A stretch of DNA of 64,000 nt. Source: Dactylonectria macrodidyma. Lineage: Eukaryota > Ascomycota > Sordariomycetes > Hypocreales > Nectriaceae. Shown piece after piece: positions 50,123 to 61,128 of this stretch; positions within the stretch are counted from its first letter, which is position 1, and each line of letters begins with the position of its first letter. The notes beneath the pieces are model-generated. The model searched no databases, was not told where the DNA came from, and worked only from the letters and a program-made list of their open reading frames with translations. The position numbers and the translations under genes are program-made. The stretch lies in NCBI GenBank assembly GCA_020744425.1, contig JAGMUV010000032.1, forward strand, positions 1-64,000, in the 5' to 3' direction.

Positions 50123-52835
50123 CTTGTGGGGGCCTCTAGTCCGGCGTTCCCCGTGGTCGCTTCCGCTCCCACGGGGGGTCCCTTGACTAGCAAAAGGGGC
50201 CCTTGATTCGCAAAAAAAAGGTACTTCCAAACAGGGGGGTTTCTCCCCAATTTAGAAGTCACTTCATTAAAACAATAATATGTGATATTTGCAACCGGGG
50301 GAATGTCATGTATTTACCCAAGTCCAATTTAACCCCTATTCCGGCTCCTCCTTTGGCACCGTAAATTCGCCCTGACTGACTTCAATGCAGTCTTCAACTA
50401 TGATTTCAATGCCGTCAGCCTCATATGTAAGCAATTTCTTAGCTGCACGGCGTTCCTGTTCCTCCAAGGCAACGAATTTGACTGCCGAAGTGACAGTCTC
50501 TTCGTCATAGTCAGGGGGCCAAGTGATGCCCGTGATCCTCTCCAATGACAGTGCAAAGGACTCACGGAATTCACGTTGAATAGCATATCTCTTACTCATA
50601 TCCTCGTTAGAAGAGAGAAGCTCTCGTCGTGCAGCTTTTGCCCATAAACCTCTGCGTGCTTCGACCCCTGAAATGTTATTAACACTTACCCGGACAATAC
50701 TTCGTACATCCTTTATCCAACGATATATATATTTCACTTCATCAGTCGCTTCTTTCTTCCTATATCGTCGATATTCTTCAGCTTGAGCGGCTCGTCGATG
50801 GTATTCGTCTTTGGCGACACGAAGTCTGGCATCACTGACGCGAATTGGGCCGTAATTACTTACAATTTGAGTCCCCTGTTGAAGTGCCCGGCGGCGTAGA
50901 TTCTTCTCCTTCAGACGCTTCATCTCCTCAGTCGATGTAATGCCATTGATCATCAGAACTTCTGTAGCTTTCCTCGATTTTTCATGAACATGAGCCACCG
51001 AGGGCGTCAGCCGTACACCGGAGACGATTGAAGCTTCAATCCGTAAGGCAACGTATTCTTGGTAGCGTTGGATAATGCGGATGTTGAAGGGGGGGGTAGC
51101 AACGGTGGCCCAGTTGATCTTTTCGGGAGTTTTGGGGGTTATTGGAATCTCCTGGAATTCCTGATCATCTGAGTCATCTTCAGGAGCATTTTCGTCGTCA
51201 TCTGAGCCGTCAAAATCGCTTTCTGAAGTATCCCCAAGTGTCACAAAACCAGGCAGGTCTTGCTCATTGACCTCTTGGCTAAGTGATGATAGGGGGTCAA
51301 CCATTTGATCTAGCACAACTGATGGGTTAAAAGGATAGATACCACACTTCTCCCAGGCAGAGATAATCGTTGACTTTTTAAAAGTGCGATCCCTTATTTC
51401 CTGAAGGTGAAATAAGAAGTCAGACTTGTTAAAATCTGTGGCTCCATCCGCAATCTCCCGGTATAAGACATCTTGTTGCCAATGCTTGTAAGAGCTGAAC
51501 ACTCCAACATCCAAAGGTTGTAACATATGAGTCAAATGTGGGGGGAAATGGAAGATTTCAATGTTGTGCTGTTTAGCGTGTAATTACCGCGAGTTCCTTT
51601 GTAAAGTGACTTTCGCATCCATCGAGGAGGATGACTCGTTTTTCGCCGGGATTTGAAGGTCTCGTTAGTCTCTCGAAGTGTTCAATCCATTCCGAGGCGA
51701 GGATATCAGTGATATAACCCCTGGGACTTGTGGCAATGGATGTATCGCCGTCAAGGTTGTTGTCAAACCACCTGAACGGAAGCTGGACTCCAGGCATGAT
51801 CAGGAACGGTGCTATCGACTTTCCAGCGGCCGAGATGGCTTCGATGGCTGTCATTGAACATAATTCGTGTGCATCCGTGAGAATTGGCCGCTCAATCTCT
51901 GCGAAAGCCCATAGGAAAGTCCCTTTTAAGAGATATCCGATCATGAAGCCAATCTCGTCAACGTTCCACACGTTTTCAGGATTGACATAACGCATATACT
52001 CTCGCCAAGCTTTGAACCACTTCTCAACTTCGCCACGGTCTTCCATGGCCTTTCTCTTGGCATCTCGGGTTGTAGATTTCCTCTTATGAAAGGTATGCTT
52101 CCAACTTCTCATAAAATGCCTTGCCCACTTTCTAGAGGCCGTTGGCGGCCTCTCTTTAGCCCTCAGAACGGCATTCGCATGTTGACAAAGGGCACGAATT
52201 GTGATGTGATGTCCGTGAGTGATGCGGCGATGTGCCCAAATGATAATAGCTCCCTCCTCTTCCTTCGAGAATAAGGTGTGATTGCCGCCATTCTTCTGGC
52301 GCGGATGAGACCCTTTATGACGAGAATATAGTCTCCAATAACTGACTTTAAGATCACGGCTTGCAACAGCGAGGTTCTTATAATAACCGGCTCGAAAGAG
52401 CTCGACTCCGGCTACCGTCCGGAGTTCAAGGTTCTCATCGTTACACCGTGAAAAGTTATGCTTCCCGGTCTCAGGATTAATCCAAAGTCGGATGGTATCT
52501 TCTCTTGAGTCAGGGCTTCCGATTGATGTATTTGCCGTAGCCATTGGTGCAGAATTGTAATAGTTGTGATCGTGTTTAGTTGGGTGGCGAGGACGTGATA
52601 TTGTCAAAGTTGACGAAGTTGGTGATGTCACGTTGAGCGGGGTTGTAGATAACAGGGTCATGTGTGCAGAATGCGGGTTTATTCATGAAAAAGAGCCACT
52701 TCAATTTAGGTGGGGAAACCCCTCTTTTGGAGGTATCTTTTTTTTTGCGAATCAAGGGCCCCTTTTGCTAGTCAAGGGACCCCCCGTGGGAGCGGAAGCG
52801 ACCACGGGGAACGCCGGACTAGAGGCCCCCACAAG
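50123..52835 (-). mobile_element. pogo-superfamily element with 97-bp TIRs
   Basis: TA duplications lie at 50121-50122 and 52836-52837. Both ends start cttgtgggggcctctagtcc and are identical by eye over about 97 bp. Within each TIR ccccgtgg and ccacgggg form an internal hairpin. Length 2713 bp. The identical TIRs suggest recent activity, although the transposase carries a frameshift, so it may have been mobilised in trans. Confidence 0.92.
50336..52661 (-). pseudogene. pogo-family (DDE_1) transposase with one frameshift
   Basis: The first frame (52661-51573; likely real start near 52544 at MATANTSIGS) holds the HTH/Tc5 region (LFSKEEEGAIIIWAHRRITH, WARHFMRSWKHTFHKR) and the catalytic motifs NVWNVDEIGFMIGYLLKG and KRVILLDGCESHFTKEL. 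Just after TKEL the frame shifts by one base near 51590. The second frame resumes KQHNIEIFHFPPHLTHMLQP with LDVGVF, the third catalytic Asp, and runs to 50336. The region after it includes WEKCGIYPFNPSVV, an acidic stretch and a long charged C-terminus. A 19-nt gt...ag stretch at the break is too short for an intron, so a one-base indel is the simplest reading. It is a separate family from the Fot-1/2/3 group. Confidence 0.85.
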
Positions 52836-52837
52836 TA

Positions 52838-53943
52838 TCCACATCATGTGCGGGATGTCGTAAACCCAAATGGGACATTAAATCAGGGTCTGTATCCGAG
52901 AACTCAATATCTATGCTACCTGTCATGCATGTTGACATCAAGGTGAAGTGTTGCCCTTTGGTGGGCCTCCCACATGGTGATGTTGCGGGTTGTGTGCATC
53001 AAACACGAGCTTTCTAATGTAACTCACTTGGTGGAATGGCAGCCCCTCGGAAATGCTCTCCACCCTTTCACCCTCCCATTGGATCACTCGACTGCGCTCC
53101 GTTTGACACCACCACGTGCTGCCGAGTACTCTCTGATGTGGGCTATTTGAGAGCTTATTATTACTTGAGTCGGCTTTGACACTCTTCATGTGGTGAGTGA
53201 AGACTGAGATGTCACATCTGCCCGTTCGTGAGGGTCGCCCTGCATCGCTCTTCTAATAGGATTTACTTCTTGACCTACTAGCAGCGGATAGTTGCCCTGC
53301 GGGTCAGATTAGAGCGTGCGATGTCCATTGGACAGCGCCGGGTCCCGGATCGCTAGATAAGTTACAGCAGTGGCTTTTTTACGACCACAGACGCCATCTA
53401 CGTAGTCTTGAAATGTTTGACTGACCCACAGCCTGCGCCAGATAGTAGAACAGCAGTCACATGTAAGACGCACCCGCTGACACGAGAAATTAGCTTTTGT
53501 GGCCAAGAGTACACCTCTACAGGTGGACTATAAAGTTTACCCTTACGTGTGTCATTTACGAAATACCTTCCCCTAAGAGTGTGCCGATTTATTTGCGCTG
53601 AGGAAGTTAACCTTCTGTGTGAATTTCAGCGAGTTGTGAAGAGTATTTCTTCCCTCATACGTCTGTCTGTTTCTCAACCAATACCACGTCAAAAACACCC
53701 TTCTTGCGGCTACTCTCACTACCGCTTGAACAATTTCTTACCAATATGGCACCTCGAAAAAGGCAAACGGAGCCTAAAGATAATGTTGGAACATCGCGGC
53801 CAAGATACATACAAGCAGCAGATGGGATGCGGCAGGTGGTATGTGCGCCCACCTGGAAGCGATAAGGGGACTGTCTTATCGGCCTATGGGGCACAGATCC
53901 ATATCTCCCCACTGCGCACCTGCTGGCTAGTTAGATGATACAA
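52838..53943. other. Intergenic, no gene seen
   Basis: Short frames on both strands show no motif. No TIR or known element could be recognised. Confidence 0.4.
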
Positions 53944-54007
53944 CAACACAAGATCCATCAATACGAAGCCTAAATCAACACAAGATCCATCAATACGAAG
54001 CCTAAAT
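53944..54007. repeat. 32-bp tandem duplication
   Basis: The unit beginning caacacaagatccatcaata occurs twice, head to tail, with perfect identity (53944-53975 and 53976-54007). Confidence 0.9.
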
Positions 54008-54283
54008 ACAGCACTATTTCGGCTTCAACCAGTGGTTCGAACCCTACCCTTGTGAAACCTACAGATACGCAATTTGCTATATGCAATAGCATAAATTATT
54101 GATCAAAATGATGTATATTGAGATGGTTGTTCCCTTTTTCCTTAAGGGTTCAGGGCAAGCTTTTTATGCCTTTTCTGAGCTATGTGGAATCAACTAGAAG
54201 CTGCTTGCTAAGGCAGTGGCAATAGGTGGCAACTTTCATCTTTGATGGCGATATTTATGCCGCCACCCGAGGTCACAATCCAA

Positions 54284-54328
54284 CACGTGGCGAAAGGGTG
54301 GGGTTGGCGAAAGGGTGGTTGTGCATGG
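54284..54328. repeat. Solo Fot-2-type terminus inside a hAT fragment
   Basis: gcgaaagggtggttgtgcat plus gg (ending 54328) equals the right end of Fot-2 (61129-63345), followed by TA. The unit ggcgaaagggtgg is present twice. It interrupts the hAT-A frame right after IIGDEYR, so a Fot-2-like element or MITE once inserted here. No second end was found to the left. Confidence 0.7.
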
Positions 54329-54330
54329 TA

Positions 54331-54604
54331 CCGGTACTCGTCACCAATAATAGCTGCTGCGTAGGCTGGTATTGAGTTTGGCAGACGACTGTTCTTCTCG
54401 AAGGGGTTGAAAAACCGAGGTCTTTTTGCTGGTGGCTCGTCATCGCCTCTGCTGCTGCTGGATCTAACCTCGAAATGAGCGTAATCAGACAGCCAGACGT
54501 CGGCAACCATCTCTTTTGCCTTTGCAACCCAACTAGGCTTATGAGCCCAGGTTTCATCAAACCAGTCCCAACGATAAGCTGGATGGAGCGCTATTGCCGT
54601 ATAG
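54331..54604 (-). pseudogene. hAT-A transposase fragment
   Basis: On the minus strand this encodes LHPAYRWDWFDETWAHKPSW, KEMVADVWLSDYAHFEVRSS and KRPRFFNPFEKNSRLPNSIP. It is closely similar to residues at 300-570 of the hAT-A copy at the window start. It is cut on one side by hAT-B copy 2 at 54605 and on the other by the Fot-2-type terminus. No catalytic or hATC part remains. Confidence 0.85.
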
Positions 54605-57600
54605 CAGGGCTCCTAATAGTGCAACCGTTCGGTTTAGAGACCTCAAACTGATCCATTAGTCCATTTGGCTTGGCCACACTAAACTGCCGACCCGTTTGAC
54701 TTAGCCACACTAAACTGCCAGTCCGCCTGACTTGGCCAAACTAAACTATCAGTCTGCCTGAGAAACGCAAACTGAACTGTTGGTCTGTTCATCACGGCCA
54801 AACTAAACCAACAGTGCAAACTGTGGTCTACACTATTAGTCTGAACAAAATAACCCGACTTGCGGCCTGCCCTCCTCGTACCTGCCACGCTGCCTCCAAA
54901 GCTCCCAACGCCGTCGTCGAATTGCCTCACCCGCCGCCTTGCTAACCCCTTTCCTGAATACTAAGCATTGGAGATGGTGCTGGCGGCTGCCGTACATAGC
55001 AACACTAGACACACTTAGACAACCGCGCATCTGACAAAGCAGAACTCTTACCTCTGATGGGATTATCAGAACGCTACTGTCCCAGGATCGTAGGCATTCC
55101 AAGAGATTCAACGTTTCGATATTCATAGCTCCTCGCTGCTCTGTTACCGAGAGTTTGGCCTTAGAGAAGAGTCGCTCTGTCTCAGTAGACATCGGCGCAA
55201 TCGACAGAATGTCAATGGCCATCAAAGATAAGTTAGGGAACCGCCGTCGCTGCGCTGGTTCCAACCACCATTTCAGCGGATCCGATACCATAATCACAGG
55301 CTCACGGCAGTACGCTTCGTACTCGTCGTAGTCCATGTTGAAAATGGTAACCTTTTGCTCTTTCATCCACACTTTGTACCCATTTAGTCGCCTTGTAGTT
55401 GGCTCCTGTGCAAAAACTGGTCGAAGAACAGGCAAGGAGGTGGTTGATTTGTACGCCTCCCTCCATAGCTCGCCTACGCGGGCTTTAGCCCTCTCAATCC
55501 ATTCAGTCTTGCCCTCCCAAGTCTTCTCCATGTATGCCCACTTGAGGGAAGGATTCAACACCGTCGCTGCTGAATAGACCGGCGAATCTTCCGTCAATTC
55601 ATAGTAGTCGGCCAGTTTTGCCCACGCGGTCTCCATCATAGTTGCCAGGTGGGGGGTGGTAGTGGCCTTCTTGGCCGCCTCAATGTGATGCAAGAGATAG
55701 TCCATGGCAGGCAGAACGTCAGAGATGGAAATCCCCATGCCTTCATTGGCTATTGTAGCGTCATAAAATGGCTCGAGAAATTTATGAGTCTCCGCCAAAG
55801 TTGTCCAGTCAGCTGGAGTCAGAACATCGTCCTGCAGTGCCGGCTCCTGAGCACAAAATACAGTGATAGCTTGCCGGATTTTAGGCCTGAGGACCCATTC
55901 GACCATGCCGTACCACGAATTCCAACGAGTGTCATTATCGCGTCGTAGCCTTAGACCGTCGGTGAGACGAGTAAACGTTTGAAGTCGCTGGGGGGTCCAA
56001 GTGATGTAGACCACGATATTATGCAGCTTGCCTATCGCCCCTCGCTTTCTCCATTGCTCAACTTCCTCGTCGGATGGCCCGTGGTAGGAATCAGTTGTGG
56101 GTGGTCGCTTTCCAATGAGGAACTCCATCACAGCCAGATTAATGATGTGGCCGAAACAGCGAAGTCGGTGAGGAAGAGGATCGTAGAAAACATCGAACTC
56201 CTGTTCTAAGTCGTCGGAGATTTTGTCGATCATGGTGTTCATGTTGGTGGCATTATCCATCATAAAGTATCCAACTTTTGACGCTATTCCAAATTCTCGT
56301 ATGAACTCCATGATAGCTTCTGCCATGTTCTCGCCGCTGTGCTGTCCTTCCAATTCCTTTATCCTCACCACCAGTGACTGCAGGCCATGATCTTCGGTAA
56401 CGAATTGAACTGTGAATCCTATTACGCCAAAACAATTTGGCGATGTCTAGTTGTTAGGAACAATGTGGATTGATGAGAGGGCATTCTGTAGAGCTCGCTT
56501 TACAAACTCCTTTTTGTTGTCGTATCCCCATTGTAAGTCATTTTTAACCGTGTCACTAGACCTCGGGAGGAGATCATCAGCGGCCGGACGAATATACCGG
56601 ATAAAGTCGCGAAAGGCCGGCTGCTCAACATGAGCAAAGGAGAGGCTGCAAGCTACTGTGTATCGACAGTACAATTCGCGTAGAGTAGCTGGGTCTAGGG
56701 CATCTTCCTCTGCCGTCGCCTTGCGTTTCTTGGTGGAGGCAAGACTTTCATCGGCCAGGAAGGCAGTGATGTCTCCAAGGCGACTTTGCGTCACTTCCCG
56801 CATGGTCTCTTGCCTTCCAGAAACCATGATCTTGTGCTCCGTCCGCAAATGATTGACAATGGCGGACGACCCACCAGAGCAGTTGTATTTCTTCGCTCTT
56901 TTCTTGTCGAAGCAGGGTTGGCAATGCCACCATTTCGTTCCGTTGGAATCGACCCAAGCTGCCGGAGTACCCTTCCCTTCTTCGTTTCGACAGTACCGCC
57001 AGATGGGAGACGTCTTTTTGCGGGGCGCACTAGAGGGTGGCGAAGATGATGGTGATAATGCTGTATGAGCAAGAAGGTCGGAGTCAACCGTATGGCTGGT
57101 ACTGCCAATAGCACTGGCAGTCTCGGAGTGATCCACGCTAGAGGACATGATTCAGCAAAGACGGCACGTAGACAATAAGGTGGCGATCACGGGAGTCTGG
57201 TAGAGCAGAATTGTTGAAGAGACCAGGTTGCTTGTGGCACCTTTGGTCTGTCGACCTCAAGGGTAGTGGGTGTAGATATAGGCTGTACAACTTCCTCCCA
57301 AGGCACTTGAGAGTCGATAACTACAAATATACAGGCCAAGCCGCAGGGGCTGAAATCAACCAACCGCTTCCAATCGTTGGATCCGGCCACCCATGCTTGG
57401 TAACCAGCCAATTCAGAAGTCCTAGAGATTGGTTTGGACTACAGGCTCCAAGTCGTTCTTGGATTCCGCCTTCAACTTCCCGGTTTGGCACTTATCAAGT
57501 CCGCTGGCCAATGATTGGCCACGGTAAAAAGTTAGGTTCGCTGCTGAATATGGACACTGTTTAAGACGATTGTGTCAGTAGCGTGATACCTACGTTACAA

Positions 57601-57652
57601 TAGCTTAACACAGCTAAACTATTGTACCCGCTAACATGTCTTAGCGCCCTAT
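54605..57652 (-). mobile_element. hAT-B element, copy 2
   Basis: Collinear with 7580-10627 at a constant offset of 47,025 bp with no indels. The left TIR is present, but the last 269 bp of copy 1, including its right TIR, are missing because piggyBac-2 begins at once. Seven differences were found by eye, all C:G to T:A: 56448, 56455, 56557, 56681, 56985, 57319 and 57571. The left octamer ccgtatag has no partner on the right. Confidence 0.88.
54836..57148 (-). pseudogene. hAT-B transposase, copy 2, nonsense mutation
   Basis: Same protein as at 7811-10123 except that Trp in VPDNWTSPNC has become a stop (56448 C to T on the + strand). This splits it into a BED-finger half (57148-56447) and a catalytic/hATC half. 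Asp-to-Asn beside it, Ser-to-Asn in WRYCRS and Gly-to-Ser in LPRSGD are further changes, all G to A in coding sense. The truncated N-terminal product would keep DNA binding but not catalysis. Confidence 0.9.
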
Positions 57653-59745
57653 CCCTTTGCAACAGCTAAGGCAGCCTGCATTAGCGTCCCCACACCGTAC
57701 ACCACTCAGACACCGCGAAATTACAGATACATTGCTTTCCACCTAAATTAGGCGGTGATAGAAGTCCCAACAATACTTCCGAGTACAAATTGCAGCATCA
57801 CACTGACGGCAGCCCGACGTTGTCATCGTCGGCCGCCCTCGTCGATTGAGGCTCGCCGCGTCTGCCGTACCTAGACCCCGACCCTGCCGAGCCTCGTTAT
57901 ATCTCCGCCCTTTACAGCCGAGGCAGCTTGACTTTACCTTGCGGTGGACTCTTTCATGCTGTAAAACAGGCGTAAATGTGTCGCCAGTCCGGTATCTTTG
58001 CCTCGAAGCCGCAGTCATCCCGTAAGTGCGGATGAGGTCGTCAAGGATCCGTTGCCTCCAAGGAAGCTGTTCTTCATAGCGTAGCCAATCAGGGTTGCCG
58101 TAGTATTGAAGAAGGAAGCTATTTACAAGTGCAGTCTCGAAGAGAAAGGTCCACGCAATTACCCGCCAAGCGCCCTTATAAATGCGGTGGTCCAATCCCA
58201 ACTTTGCTCGAAGTTGATCGCCGATATCGACCGCGCCCATGAAATCGTTATAATCGGCCGAAATGGACGGCACAGGCACGTTCAACACGTAGTTATCACC
58301 AAAAAATTGCTTGATTTGCCGTGCTCGAGGCTGTGTTGTTGTCGGCCGGCGACGGACCTTTCGTTTGATCTCGGCCCCTGTGTAAACGGTTGATAACAGC
58401 AACACAAGGGCGTTATCCTTCCACGCGATTTGATTGACCTGGAGCCCAAGACGACAAGTTAGTAAGAGAAACGCTAGGGAAGGTGTCCACTTAATCTCTG
58501 ACCTGATTATCGGGTGTGGGCACAGCAGTCAGACCGTTCCAACCCCAAGGAAGCTTGCCCTTTTGGTCTTGCGCTTTGAGGTCAACTAAGGGCTCGTAGA
58601 GGCCACAGTTGGTGCGGCAGGTCCCTGTGGCCCCAATACCTCGCTGCCTTAGGACTCCAAAGAGCTTAGGGGAGCAAAACAGGTTGTCAAGGAAGACATG
58701 GTAGCTGGCTTCCGGCAGCAGGTTAACTAGGGCAACAACCACGCTCTGTGTCGGGTTGAGGGCCGCGGCAGCCTGCCCGGCCCTCGTCTGCGTCGCTCGC
58801 CTAGCCACAGGGCCGAAGGTGTTGTACGGTGTGTGAAAGAGCCAGCGCAGGAAATAGCCTCGTTGTGCCACAGCCCAAACTTTAAAGCCTGTTGGGGTGG
58901 GCTTGGTCTTGACGGTCACAGTCTCTCGGGCCCTGCCTGTGAAGCGAATTATACACTCATCTACAGCGATATTAGTGCCCGGCTTGAAGAGCTTCGTAGA
59001 CGCCTCTTGTAGCCACAGAGACCATGCGTTGACCTTCTTGAAGTTCTTGGCAATGCCGTCATTGGCATCAAGCTGCAAGGTGGCCTTGTCATAGGGTCGA
59101 AGGCGGCGATAGAGGAAGGAAAAGCGCTCGTGAGTCATGAATTTGACGATCGGATGCCTAGGCAGCTGCTCGTCGTCTTCTGAGGTCTTCCAATGGGTTC
59201 TGATCGCGATTTCCTTATGAAGCCCTATGTAAATGAGGATTGCAAGCCAGACGAAGATCTCGGCCACGGACGTCGGCCTGGGGACTTGTCCTTCGCGGGA
59301 ATCATCCATCATTGCGGCATTCGTGTAACTGACCCATGCTTCTACTAAGGAAACAGGTATAAAGGTATGGAAAAGGGACAACGGCGTTGAAGGAAGAGGT
59401 TCAATGTGAGGAGCCCGGAAAGGAAGTTGCAAGGGGATGAAATCGTGACCGCGTTGTAGAGTTGGAGGCACATCTGGCCGGCAGGTGTTATCAGCTGGCT
59501 GCTCGCGTTTTTATTGGTCAAGGCAGATTTCAAGACCTTCATCATACGCGTTCGCAGCTACGCTGTGTTGTGTTGAGTTCATCAGAGTGTTCAATTAATC
59601 GTTTGTATAGTAAATTTGGTGTTGATGTTTCTGTTGATTCTCAAAGTCACAGTGATGTCACCTTCCAACGCGCAATGAGAATCGCGAAAAAAGTGGAGAA
59701 AGTGGGTCAAAAATATGCAGGCTGCCTTAGCTGTTGCAAAGGGAT
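57651..59745 (-). mobile_element. piggyBac-type element 2
   Basis: The left end atccctttgcaacagctaag (57651) continues to a 31-bp inverted repeat matched at 59715-59745. It encloses a two-exon transposase on the minus strand. It abuts hAT-B copy 2 directly. No TTAA duplication is seen at either end. Confidence 0.8.
57743..59582 (-). pseudogene. piggyBac transposase with premature stop near the N-terminus
   Basis: The best start is an ATG at 59582 (MNSTQHSVAANAYDEGLEIC). After 23 codons an in-frame TAA (59513-59511) interrupts, and the frame then continues through KREQPADNTCRPDVPPTLQR into the core. A C-to-T change in a CAA codon would explain it. A 64-nt intron (58439-58502, gtcaga...ctccag) joins the two main exons. 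Catalytic Asp positions are in NIAVDECIIRFTGR, YHVFLDNLFCS and FMGAVDIGDQLR. The Cys-rich C-terminus is CLGCKGRR ... GCRQCDAAICTRKYCWDFYH. Apart from the stop it looks complete, about 590 aa. An unrecognised intron near the start is the alternative. Confidence 0.75.
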
Positions 59746-59959
59746 GGGGTGGTTTACAAGCCCTAAAAAGGCCGCCAAGTTACGACCAAAACAGGACAAT
59801 TTTACTGCACTTTTAGGGGGGTCTAGGCTCAACACTAAGCAAAAAAGTCGTGATAGTCGGCTCAATTCAGGGGTAACTAGCAAAACAGTCGCAAAAAGAC
59901 AGCCAAAAACACCACGTTTCACGGCTCTGGCAGCCATCTCCGGCCCAGATCCCCGTTTT
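59746..59959. other. Spacer, no gene seen
   Basis: A-rich sequence between piggyBac-2 and the Crypton fragment, probably 3' flank of the Crypton. Confidence 0.35.
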
Positions 59960-61126
59960 TTATAGCATTCCGCACCTTATCAAGAGACCAGTTGGCGCAC
60001 AGCTCCTCAATTCGCATGACAACGAGTGAGTGTACGCCGACGTCGCGCTCGCCCCCCCGCTCTCGCGCCTTCTGCGCGCGATGAAGTCGATTATCGCCTT
60101 CCTGCTGCAGAAGACGGACTTCTGGTGTTTAGGGCGCCAAGCAGAGCCATAGTCGGCCTCCAGGGACTCGATAGAAGGCATGCCGGCCCTCCCGTTCTTC
60201 CACACGGTCCACAGATCGCGAACGCTTCTGAGGTCTAAAGGAAACTCAAAGTGTGGTATTTGCGGCTCATCCGCCGCCGCCGCTCCGGCCGGCGGCGGCA
60301 GATGAGACGCAGGGGAGGCTAGGCCAACGGCTCCCTGCTCTTCCACATGCGTAGGAGCGGCGGGGAGAGGAGCGGCGGGGAGAGGAGCGGCGGCCCGCAA
60401 CGAGGGAGCCGGTGTCATCAAAGGTGCCGGCGCGCCGCGGCGCCCTCGTTTCGGCATTTCCAACCGCTGTGAGACCGTGCTAAGCCCAGGGCTGATCGTG
60501 ACAGTATAGCTGATTTTGGATAGCTCAAGTATCTGTCTCGACAGCTTCTTAAGCTCTATCGTAAGTTGATAGAACATCCTATCTACTGTTAAGTTCACAG
60601 CGAGCTGTTGGCTTTGTAAGGAACGCAGTTTCTCTGCAACGGCAGGGATGGCTCGATCGATGGTGGCCACATAACTCTCTTCCTCAGCCGTTCGGCAGGC
60701 GTCTTCAACTTGTAGCGTGAACGCTGCAAAATCACGACTTTGGAAGACTGAATCGCGGAAGACAGGATGCCGAGGATAGAGCTTCCGCAAGAAGACGGCA
60801 TCCTGTAACAACACTTCGCGCAGCCAGCCCAAAAGCTCGAGAAACGCGCCGGCAGCCTTGTTCGGTTCAACGGCTAAAGAAGCAGTATCGTGTGCTTCTT
60901 TCCACCTATCGAGATCGGGCCAGATGCGTCGTAGAAGAGCGAGCGGCGGCTTGATAGTGTCGCGCGCGAGAGAGTAGGAACCTGACCAGTCAGGGTCAAA
61001 ATCGGCCGAGGACCTCATAAACTCGAAGGGTAGTGATGTAAGGTAGCAACCCATCATCTGGTCACCGTTATTCCATCACCCGGCGCGCCGTATCTGTTTT
61101 GTATGGAGATCAGCATATAAACGCAG
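59960..61126 (-). pseudogene. Crypton-type tyrosine recombinase C-terminus with GCR1_C domain
   Basis: On the minus strand the segment begins just left of Fot-2 with LRLYADLHTKQIRRAG, a TGA (about 61076) and WNNGDQMMGCYLTSLPFEFM, then continues open to 59960. The core IRRxGxWN...CYLxSLPxxFMR matches the end of Crypton/Ndc10-type tyrosine recombinases, where the Tyr of CYL is the nucleophile. A helical region (RIWPDLDRWKEAHDTASLAV and following), a basic Pro/Ala-rich linker and a C-terminal GCR1_C-like DNA-binding domain (about residues 272-335: FPLDLRSVRDLWTVWKNGRA, then PSIESLEADYGSAWRPKHQK) follow. The TGA replaces an Arg/Trp-type codon of the conserved GRWN. The upstream half continues beyond the Fot-2 insertion at 63348. 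Confidence 0.7.
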
Positions 61127-61128
61127 TA

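Noticed and set aside
51573..51595. 19-nt gt...ag intron in the pogo-family transposase
   Set aside because: Far shorter than any other intron in the window (49-70 nt). A one-base frameshift is simpler.
54030..54052. tRNA-like T-arm motif (ggttcgaaccc)
   Set aside because: No acceptor stem, anticodon arm or D-arm can be built around it. It ends in cccttg and more likely belongs to a degraded transposon end.
59960..61126. Starship captain (DUF3435) recombinase
   Set aside because: Both are tyrosine recombinases, but the C-terminal GCR1_C-like domain and the CYLTSLP...FMR ending fit Crypton/Ndc10-type proteins better. No cargo or Starship-like boundaries were seen.
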